From assembly GCA_947589695.1 (NCBI GenBank), contig CANQBY010000023.1, positions 1 through 11,881 of the forward strand: a DNA stretch of 11,881 nucleotides, written 5' to 3'. Under the pieces are notes generated by a model that saw nothing but the letters and a program-made list of their open reading frames with translations, was not told the origin of the DNA and made no database searches. The position numbers and the translations under genes were made by a program. Shown here one piece after another: positions 1-6,010 of the stretch. Source of the stretch: an uncultured Bacilli bacterium. Its GTDB lineage: Bacteria > Bacillota_I > Bacilli_A > RF39 > UBA660. Every line of letters begins with the position of its first letter. The first letter of the stretch is position 1.

Positions 1-95
1 GCCAGTAGAATAATGAATTTTAAATCAGGCTAAACTTGTAGATGTTGTATTATAGGATATATTGGACAGGAGTTCGACTCTCCTCTACTCCACCA
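1..95 (+). ncRNA. ssrA: tmRNA (ssrA), 3' end only
   Basis: This is the 3' part of transfer-messenger RNA, which rescues stalled ribosomes with SmpB by adding a degradation tag. The sequence shows the tRNA-like 3' half. The T-stem is 68-72 paired with 80-84 (AGGAG/CTCCT) around the loop TTCGACT. It is followed by an acceptor strand ending ACTCC, an A, and an encoded CCA at 93-95. Upstream, TAAACTTGTAG resembles the conserved stretch before the acceptor half of other bacterial tmRNAs (TAAGCATGTAG in E. coli). The matching 5' acceptor strand (expected to begin GGAGTAG), the tag reading frame and most pseudoknots lie left of the window. An ordinary tRNA is excluded because no D-arm or anticodon arm precedes the T-arm. 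Confidence 0.9.
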
Positions 96-100
96 AATTA

Positions 101-130
101 AAAAAAATCCCCGTATTTTCGGGGTTTTTA
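101..130. terminator. Bidirectional intrinsic terminator between ssrA and the minus-strand gene
   Basis: A 5-bp GC-rich stem CCCCG (109-113) pairs with CGGGG (120-124) around a 6-nt loop. It is followed by five T on the plus strand (125-129) and preceded by seven A (101-107), which read as T on the minus strand. It can therefore end both the tmRNA transcript and the convergent gene that stops at 178. Confidence 0.85.
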
Positions 131-177
131 TATACTTTGAATATTTTTATTTTGACTTATTTTTTGAATGAATTTTA

Positions 178-1062
178 CTAATTTATATTACACATAGTTA
201 GATCTTCAGCATTTAAAACGTCATCTTGGCCATTAGAAACATATAATTCATAGTCTTGATAACTTAGAGAATTTAGGTGTTTATATTTAGATGCTAAAAG
301 ATTTTTTATATCATTTAAAACATTATTATCACTAGTTTTTACAATAAGATAAAAGCCATCATGTTCATTAGTTTTTAGATAAGAATAATCTAATTTAGTT
401 TTATCTATTTTTATTAATGAAGTAATATCTTTTTCTTTAAATTCTAAAGATTCATCAGCGATATAAGCTCCTAGTCTCTCTTTTAAGCAAGCAACAAGGG
501 GTTTATAATTATCAGGTACATAAGTGTTGATGATTTTTAATAGTTTTAGACTATCTTCTTCATTTAAAACTATTTCTTTACCAGCAGTGGTAATATGTAA
601 TTCCCTTTTAATTTCAGGTGTCAAATGGTTATAAACTTCTATTCCATATGTTATATCATCAATAATTAAATTATAAGAAGCTAAACCATCACAAGTTTCT
701 GTAGTATATTCGTATTTATTAAATAAATCTAAAATAAAAGCGGAATTTTCATTATTTATAGGAATAGAATTAGTTAATTTATTATCAATTACTCCTAAAG
801 ATACTTTTTTAGAATTATTATTTAGAGGACAATTATATTTAGAAGTTTTAAAATGCCAGCTCATATTTACTGTATCTTTATCTTTTGTACAATAGTAAGT
901 ATCCATTAAAATACCTTTAGCTACATAACTATCTCCATCTAACTTTTCTTTCCAACTAATAATCGGACTATTTTTAAATAATCTAGCTTGGATGGTATCA
1001 AGAACAATAATACTAACCAAAGCTCCGAGAATAATTAAAGTAATTTTTAAACTTTTGGGCAT
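178..1062 (-). CDS. Membrane-anchored protein of unknown function
   Basis: This 294-aa protein is not assigned to a named family. A basic N-terminus (MPKSLK) leads into one hydrophobic segment at about residues 6-22, with no lipobox Cys, so it looks like a signal-anchor protein facing outward. The rest is soluble and has few cysteines (C58, C78, one in a TCDG context, one four residues from the end), which could form disulfides. The start is ATG at 1062, because GGAGG (1068-1072) sits 5 nt before it; an in-frame ATG at 1074 is part of that ribosome binding site. It lies 11 nt after the small gene upstream and is probably co-transcribed with it. The stretch from WKEKLDGDSYV to about residue 78 resembles hypothetical proteins of anaerobic Bacillota, from memory only. 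Function unknown. Confidence 0.85.
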   Translation of the reverse strand: MPKSLKITLIILGALVSIIVLDTIQARLFKNSPIISWKEKLDGDSYVAKGILMDTYYCTKDKDTVNMSWHFKTSKYNCPLNNNSKKVSLGVIDNKLTNSIPINNENSAFILDLFNKYEYTTETCDGLASYNLIIDDITYGIEVYNHLTPEIKRELHITTAGKEIVLNEEDSLKLLKIINTYVPDNYKPLVACLKERLGAYIADESLEFKEKDITSLIKIDKTKLDYSYLKTNEHDGFYLIVKTSDNNVLNDIKNLLASKYKHLNSLSYQDYELYVSNGQDDVLNAEDLTMCNIN

Positions 1063-1067
1063 AAATA

Positions 1068-1072
1068 CCTCC
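1068..1072 (-). promoter_or_regulatory. Ribosome binding site that sets the start at 1062
   Basis: GGAGG on the minus strand lies 5 nt before ATG at 1062. It overlaps the in-frame ATG at 1074-1072, which is therefore unlikely to be the true start. Confidence 0.85.
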
Positions 1073-1073
1073 A

Positions 1074-1283
1074 TTAATCTTTATCTTTTTGGAATATTAA
1101 AGATAATTTCTCAATATCGCCGGTTTTTCTGGTTTCATTGGGAACATAACCACAGTAATCCCAACCTTCTTGAAGCATTTTTTCAATGGTTTCGTTAATT
1201 TCGGGGAAAACGTATTTGCTACCTTTAAAACTCCCCCAACCACTAAGTTCAGATTTAATTTCAATAAATTTAACTTGTTTCAT
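1074..1283 (-). CDS. Small DUF4177-like protein
   Basis: This 69-aa cytosolic protein has no signal or membrane segment. Its layout is a first beta strand (KQVKFIEIK), a helix (INETIEKMLQEG), the turn GWDYCGYVP and a last strand ending LSLIFQKDKD. This matches the general pattern of the DUF4177 family (about 60 aa, with a central EGW and a C-terminal strand such as LIFKR). The family has no established biochemical role. The start is ATG at 1283 with AGAAAGGTG just upstream; a GTG three codons earlier is part of that site. Its own promoter (1315-1343) lies between it and dacA, and its stop TAA is 11 nt before the start of the membrane-anchored protein. The family match is by eye. Confidence 0.75.
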   Translation of the reverse strand: MKQVKFIEIKSELSGWGSFKGSKYVFPEINETIEKMLQEGWDYCGYVPNETRKTGDIEKLSLIFQKDKD

Positions 1284-1314
1284 AATATACACCTTTCTAA
1301 GTTTTATTATTTTA

Positions 1315-1343
1315 ATTTTAGCATATATAATTTAGATTTACAA
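1315..1343 (-). promoter_or_regulatory. Promoter of the DUF4177-like gene and its downstream partner
   Basis: The minus strand reads -35 TTGTAA (1338-1343), a 17-bp spacer and -10 TAAAAT (1315-1320), with an upstream TGC that makes it an extended -10. It starts a transcript about 30 nt before the ATG at 1283. Since no terminator hairpin follows dacA, this may add to read-through from dacA. Confidence 0.7.
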
Positions 1344-1349
1344 TGTTAA

Positions 1350-2330
1350 TTAATTTATTATTTTGCTTTTATAAAAATTTATTATATTGGTAATACTTAA
1401 GATTGTTAGTATAGAAAATAATATAATTAATAAAAAAGTTTTAGCTGATTTTTCGGATTTTTCTTTTTTAGAAGGTATTATTTGTTCTTCTTTTATACTC
1501 TCTTTAATTATCTTATAATTTTGATCTAAATAATTAATTATTTTTAAGCTGTCAATTAAGTTTTGAGGATATTCTTCATTTAAAGGAGCATTAGTAGTAA
1601 TGGCTAGTATTTCATGATTTTGGATAAAAAAGTAGGAAGCTAAACATAAACCGGCTTCATCAGTAGTTCCCGTTTTGCTACCAATAATACGGCTAATATC
1701 AATATTATACTTTTCTTCATAAGATTTAATAGTAGATTTTACTTCTAAATTATTAGTAAGAATATATTCTTTGGTGGTAAATATTTCTTTAAAGGTAGGA
1801 TTATTTAAAGCATATTTTAAAAGAACTAAAACATCTTTTAAAGTACTATATTGGCCATTTGTATCTAAGCCGGTTATATTAACAAAATGAGAATTTGCCA
1901 TGCCTATTCTTTGAGCAAATTCGTTCATTTCTAAGACATACTTATTAGTTGAACCGGATAAACTAATAGCTAACGCTTGAGCAGCGTCAGCACCGCTTGG
2001 TAATAATAAAGCATAGAGTAAATCTCGATAGGTAACAATATCCCCTATTTTTAGTTTAGCTACGGAAGCATTCCAATAAATGTTATCTAGCATTTTACTG
2101 GTAATATTAATTTTACTATCCAAATCATTTATCTTTTCAATAGCTACCATGGAAGTAATTATTTTGGTTAAAGAAGCAATACTTGTTTTTACTTCACTAT
2201 TTTTTTCATAAATAATTTGATTATCAGTTAAATCATAAACTAATACTTTTTCTGATACAAGTTCAGGAATATCTAAAGCATAAATATTAAATGGTAAAAA
2301 TAATAAAATACTTATTAACAGCTTTTTCAT
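1350..2330 (-). CDS. dacA: D-alanyl-D-alanine carboxypeptidase (penicillin-binding protein, peptidase S11)
   Basis: The product trims the terminal D-Ala from peptidoglycan pentapeptides outside the membrane, limiting cross-linking. The 326-aa protein has a signal peptide (residues 1-19) and the serine-peptidase motifs in order: SxxK at 53-56 (SLTK, nucleophile S53), SGA at 112-114 and KTG at 219-221 (GSKTGTTDEAG). The second motif is normally SxN; here the Asn is Ala (PSGADAA). A Lys/Glu-rich linker (about 278-296) leads to a C-terminal membrane helix (about 298-317), so it is anchored by a transmembrane segment. There is no room for the usual PBP5 C-terminal beta domain. ATG at 2330 has AAGGTG 6 nt upstream. 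The gene is first of three on the minus strand and has an extended -10 promoter at 2358-2363. DacA versus DacB/DacF naming is uncertain. Confidence 0.93.
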   Translation of the reverse strand: MKKLLISILLFLPFNIYALDIPELVSEKVLVYDLTDNQIIYEKNSEVKTSIASLTKIITSMVAIEKINDLDSKINITSKMLDNIYWNASVAKLKIGDIVTYRDLLYALLLPSGADAAQALAISLSGSTNKYVLEMNEFAQRIGMANSHFVNITGLDTNGQYSTLKDVLVLLKYALNNPTFKEIFTTKEYILTNNLEVKSTIKSYEEKYNIDISRIIGSKTGTTDEAGLCLASYFFIQNHEILAITTNAPLNEEYPQNLIDSLKIINYLDQNYKIIKESIKEEQIIPSKKEKSEKSAKTFLLIILFSILTILSITNIINFYKSKIIN

Positions 2331-2357
2331 AAACTACACCTTAAATTCTTTAAGTAG

Positions 2358-2369
2358 ATTATAGCATAT
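2358..2369 (-). promoter_or_regulatory. Extended -10 promoter of dacA
   Basis: The minus strand reads TATGCTATAAT, a perfect -10 with an extended TGn. At 17-bp spacing the -35 position reads TAAATT, a weak match that overlaps the terminator of the upstream regulator gene. The -10 lies about 28 nt before the ATG at 2330. Confidence 0.7.
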
Positions 2370-2374
2370 AGTTT

Positions 2375-2404
2375 AAAAAAAATTTAGGGACTCGTAGTCC
2401 CTAA
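2375..2404 (-). terminator. Intrinsic terminator of the XRE regulator gene
   Basis: A perfect 9-bp stem, TTAGGGACT (2384-2392) with AGTCCCTAA (2396-2404) and a 3-nt loop, is followed on the minus strand by eight T (2382-2375). It begins 4 nt after the stop codon of the gene ending at 2409. Confidence 0.93.
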
Positions 2405-2408
2405 TATA

Positions 2409-3488
2409 CTAGTTGAATATAGAATCAACAATTTTCAAATAATCTTTAACCTCTTCTTCATAATTGTTACAGTTACCTATTTTGCATTCTAATTTATTTT
2501 CTTCTATATTATAATTATAATTTTTTATAATATTATTGTTTGAATATTTTACATAAGTATAACTTTTATTAAAAGGGTCATAAACTAAACTAATATTACC
2601 ATCATTTATCATTAATAAATTGTTTGAAAACATATAGACGATTTCATATTTGTCATTATCCATTATACAAAAATCATCATTACAAGTTAATTTTTCTTTT
2701 ATTTTATTTATTATAGCCTCATCATACTCTATATCTTTTAATTCCATACTTTCATATTTTACTTCTTTTTTTGAAATTAAATAGTCATTGCTAAAATTTT
2801 TAGTTAATTTTAGTTTTATGGTTTCGGAAGTATCTTCAAAATTAACATTTAAATATAAATTATTTATTATATAATCAATATTATTAAAATCTATATATCT
2901 ATTATATCCATTAAAATCCGTAAAAATAATGGTTGAATCATCTACAAAACTTATAATCCAAACATCTTCACCATTTTTATCTTTATAAAATAAATCTAAG
3001 GATTTTAAAGGTTCACTAGTTATAACATGTCCTAAATTAAAATATAATTCTTCATTAGTCATTACTAATATTCCTTCTTCTAAATTTATTTTTTCACCAT
3101 CATAAGTTATTAAATAAGTTTTTAAAGAGTTATAAGTAATTATAAAGTAATAAGTTAGAAAACTTACTAAAATTAAGAAAATAATGCCTATTAAAATTTT
3201 AATAACTTTTTTTACTTTTAATTTTTCTTGATAAAAATTTAGAGATATATTTTTAATTTCGTTATTATTTTCTTTATTTTTCTCTTCTCCATATAATAAT
3301 TCATTAATGGTAACTTCGAATATTTCACTAAGTTTAACTAAAACTTGGGGATCAGGACACCTTTTACCTCGTTCCCATTTACTAACAGCTTCCCGAGTAA
3401 CAGGAATTAAATCGGCTAGCTCTTGTTGAGTTAAATTTTTACTTTTGCGAAGTTCGGCAATAAATTTACCCATTTTCTCTTGATTCAT
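2409..3488 (-). CDS. Membrane-tethered XRE-family transcriptional regulator
   Basis: A predicted one-component sensor-regulator of 359 aa. Residues 5-65 are an XRE/Cro helix-turn-helix domain (KFIAELRKSKNLTQQELAD, then VTREAVSKWERGKRCPDP as turn and recognition helix). A charged linker leads to one membrane helix at about 97-117. The C-terminal ~240 residues should be extracellular and match no family I recognise. Two short similar stretches, KLTCNDDFC (C269, C274) and KLECKIGNC (C335, C340), each hold a CX4C pair. ATG at 3488 is chosen over a GTG four codons upstream, because the GTG region (AGTGAGTGAT) works as the ribosome binding site and MNQEK is a common XRE start. The gene has its own promoter and terminator and lies 214 nt downstream of the ABC operon, a possible but unproven partner. 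Confidence 0.88.
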   Translation of the reverse strand: MNQEKMGKFIAELRKSKNLTQQELADLIPVTREAVSKWERGKRCPDPQVLVKLSEIFEVTINELLYGEEKNKENNNEIKNISLNFYQEKLKVKKVIKILIGIIFLILVSFLTYYFIITYNSLKTYLITYDGEKINLEEGILVMTNEELYFNLGHVITSEPLKSLDLFYKDKNGEDVWIISFVDDSTIIFTDFNGYNRYIDFNNIDYIINNLYLNVNFEDTSETIKLKLTKNFSNDYLISKKEVKYESMELKDIEYDEAIINKIKEKLTCNDDFCIMDNDKYEIVYMFSNNLLMINDGNISLVYDPFNKSYTYVKYSNNNIIKNYNYNIEENKLECKIGNCNNYEEEVKDYLKIVDSIFN

Positions 3489-3522
3489 AGTATCACTCAC
3501 TTTTAATTTTGGTTTATGATTT

Positions 3523-3551
3523 ATTATAACATATAGATTATAAGATTTAAA
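3523..3551 (-). promoter_or_regulatory. Strong promoter of the XRE regulator gene
   Basis: The minus strand shows -35 TTTAAA (3546-3551), a 17-bp spacer and -10 TATAAT (3523-3528) preceded by TGT, an extended -10. The start point would be about 30 nt before the ATG at 3488. The -35 is inside a perfect inverted repeat (3545-3566). Confidence 0.75.
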
Positions 3552-3566
3552 AGTATTCTTTTAAAT
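3545..3566. promoter_or_regulatory. Inverted repeat over the regulator's -35: candidate operator
   Basis: Two perfect 9-base arms, ATTTAAAAG (3545-3553) and CTTTTAAAT (3558-3566), are separated by TATT. The repeat covers the -35 hexamer of the regulator's promoter. Neither side is followed by a T-run, so it does not look like a terminator. A dimeric XRE protein binding here would repress its own gene. The remaining gap to the ABC operon (3567-3702) is AT-rich and shows no gene or convincing terminator. Confidence 0.5.
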
Positions 3567-3702
3567 TAGAACTTGTTTATTTAATTTTAAAAATATAATA
3601 TTCCTAATTTTTAAACGTTAATAATTAAGAAAAGAATATAATATTAATTTAATTTATAAAGGATTAATAAAAAAGTATAACCTAAAACTAACTAAATGAC
3701 AA

Positions 3703-6009
3703 TTAAATATTTTGCTCACTTTTCGTAAAAATAAAATTTAAAACTAAATTAATTAAAAGATTAATAATTAAAATAAATAGATATAATGGCCATTTGTTTA
3801 CAAACAGATTTAAGATAAAACCATAACTTTTGCTTAAATAATAATTAATAAGTTTAGTTAAAATTAAGATAAATAATACTGTTAAAATAGAAGATATAAA
3901 ACTAAAAATTAAACTAAGATAGTTACTTAAAGAATTTAGATCTTTTTTTAAATAGCCATTATTTTTTAAGACATTTTTAAATTCTTCGTTACTTTTAGAT
4001 AAAAGATTATAATAGATTAGATAAATTAAAATACTTAAAATAGTTAAAATAATAAGTAAAGAATTAACTAAATTTTGAGAACTTATTAAAATACTAGAAA
4101 ATTTGGTAAAAATATCAGAGTAAGTAGTAGAATATTTTATTTTATCGTTAAAAAGATTACTAGCTAATAAATTATAAATTTTAGAATAATGAGGTTCATT
4201 GATAATATATTTACGAATTAAATTATTAGGTAAAATATATTTATTTCCTATTTCTTGACTAAACTGAGTAGAAGTATCAGCACCTTTAATAATTAATTTA
4301 TAAGTGGTAGTTTTATTATCAAAGATATTATAAGTATCACTAAGAGTTAAAGTTACTTCTTTATTTAAAAGATTGTTTTGAGTTAAAAAGTTATTAATTA
4401 AATCAGGTTTATCAAAATCTAAAATAGATACTTCTTCATAAAATTTATTATTAGTTAAGTAATCTACGACATCATAACCAATTATTATTTCATTTGCTTG
4501 TAAATTAGTATTAATATTACCAATAGTTATTTTATCATTAACTTTGGTCGTAAGAGTGCCATAATTAAAAGTATTAGGAAGAATATCTGCATAGTCAAAA
4601 AATTCAGGACTCATATAGATTTGATAAATATTTTCTTTGATATATTCTTTTTCTTCTTCGGTTAAAAAATTTTTAAGTTTTAAATCTTCATTTACAATAT
4701 AGATACCAGAGATAGAATAATAACTACCATTAATTAAGATTTCTTGATTTAAAATACTTTCATAACTTTTGGGATAAAACTCCCCTTTCTTAGTCATAAT
4801 CCCAAATCGCATAATATAATCAGCGGCAAAATTGGAGATTAATATTTCCGATTTAGATGGTTTTTGGCCAATTATTTGGTATTTAAATTGAGATGGCATA
4901 GTGAGATAAAGATAGTAATTAGCATCATTTAATTCAAATAATTCATAATAATCAGTATAACTTTGAGTATTTAAAAATTTTAAAAAACTAAAATTATTAT
5001 CAGCATAAATATTGTAAGCATAAGTATAATTATAATCTTTTAAGAAAGATGTTATTTCTTCTTGTTCAATAAAGTTAAAATTAGCACTATAAAGAGTTAG
5101 AGTATCGTCCTTAAAAAGAGTAATCGTCTCCTTTTTATTTTCAAGTAAAGTATGAGCATGAATGGCATTAATATCAATGTTTTTAAAATTTAAAGCTAAA
5201 GAAATACCAGTGATTATTAAAGATATAAGAAAAGTTGCTAAAAGAAATAATATTTTTTTATCTAGAAGCATTAAGAAAGCATATTTTAATTTATTTTTAA
5301 AACTTAATTTATAGTTATGATTATCGATACTTAAAGCTTGGAAAATTTCAGAATTAATATCTTTAGTGTCAGTTATTTCACCATTATTTAAATAAATTAT
5401 TTTATCAGCATATTTACTAGCCATTTTAGTATCATGAGAAACCACAAGAACTAGCTTTTCTTTACTAATAGCTTTTAAAATATCAAATATTTCGATACTG
5501 TGGGCTTCGTCTAAGTTTCCCGTTGGTTCATCTGCGATAAGGATAGCAGTGTTTTTAAGTAGAGCTCTAGCAATTCCAACCCGAGCTTTTTCGCCTCCGG
5601 ATAAAGTTTTAACTAATTTGTTTTCGAAAGAAGAAATATTTAATTTAGTTAAAGTATCCGTCATTAAAGAGTTATTAGAAATATTTTTTAAATCTAAAAC
5701 AACATTTAGATTAGCTTTAACTGTTAAGTTTTCAATTAAATTAAATTCTTGGAAAATAAAACTAATATTACTTCTAGAAAAGATATCCCAATCTTTCGAA
5801 GAATATTCTTTATTATCGTAAATAAGCGAACCAGTGCTTTGTTTTAACTCACCACTTATAATATTTAAAAGAGTTGATTTACCAGAGCCACTTTTACCTA
5901 GAATAAAAACTAAACCAGTACTAGGAAATTTAATGTTAATATTTTTTAAAGCATTTACTTTTTCATATTTTGTTTGATAAGTTTTAGAGATATTTTTTAA
6001 TTCTAACAT
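3703..6009 (-). CDS. ABC transporter, fused ATPase and permease (second subunit of the operon)
   Basis: The protein has 768 aa. Residues 1-220 are an ABC ATPase of the MacB/LolD/BceA type: Walker A GKSGSGKST (38-46), Q-loop IFQEFNL, signature LSGGEKA (136-142), Walker B ILIADEPT with the D-loop GNLD, and H-loop SHD (His192). A first membrane helix (about 253-274) is followed by a ~370-residue external domain and three C-terminal helices, the MacB topology. Transporters with this build export peptides, toxins or lipids, or move lipoproteins; the substrate cannot be told. ATG at 6009 starts 1 nt after the upstream stop, with a Shine-Dalgarno inside the upstream Gly-Gly codons, so translation is coupled. 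The C-terminal region is degenerate compared with its partner: NNGYLKKDL stands where FtsX proteins have RALGxSKKDI, and the final PxxxLxxLNP segment is missing. Confidence 0.93.
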   Translation of the reverse strand: MLELKNISKTYQTKYEKVNALKNINIKFPSTGLVFILGKSGSGKSTLLNIISGELKQSTGSLIYDNKEYSSKDWDIFSRSNISFIFQEFNLIENLTVKANLNVVLDLKNISNNSLMTDTLTKLNISSFENKLVKTLSGGEKARVGIARALLKNTAILIADEPTGNLDEAHSIEIFDILKAISKEKLVLVVSHDTKMASKYADKIIYLNNGEITDTKDINSEIFQALSIDNHNYKLSFKNKLKYAFLMLLDKKILFLLATFLISLIITGISLALNFKNIDINAIHAHTLLENKKETITLFKDDTLTLYSANFNFIEQEEITSFLKDYNYTYAYNIYADNNFSFLKFLNTQSYTDYYELFELNDANYYLYLTMPSQFKYQIIGQKPSKSEILISNFAADYIMRFGIMTKKGEFYPKSYESILNQEILINGSYYSISGIYIVNEDLKLKNFLTEEEKEYIKENIYQIYMSPEFFDYADILPNTFNYGTLTTKVNDKITIGNINTNLQANEIIIGYDVVDYLTNNKFYEEVSILDFDKPDLINNFLTQNNLLNKEVTLTLSDTYNIFDNKTTTYKLIIKGADTSTQFSQEIGNKYILPNNLIRKYIINEPHYSKIYNLLASNLFNDKIKYSTTYSDIFTKFSSILISSQNLVNSLLIILTILSILIYLIYYNLLSKSNEEFKNVLKNNGYLKKDLNSLSNYLSLIFSFISSILTVLFILILTKLINYYLSKSYGFILNLFVNKWPLYLFILIINLLINLVLNFIFTKSEQNI

Positions 6010-6010
6010 A

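Noticed and set aside
992..1198. A plus-strand open frame of 68 codons
   Set aside because: It lies antisense across two well-supported minus-strand genes, has no ribosome binding site, and encodes nothing recognisable.
3614..3642. A plus-strand TATAAT at 3637-3642 suggesting a promoter
   Set aside because: No -35 fits and no plus-strand gene follows for 5 kb; the sequence is simply AT-rich.
5549..5821. A plus-strand open frame of 90 codons inside the ABC gene
   Set aside because: It is antisense to the conserved ATPase motifs of the second ABC protein, so it is a shadow frame.
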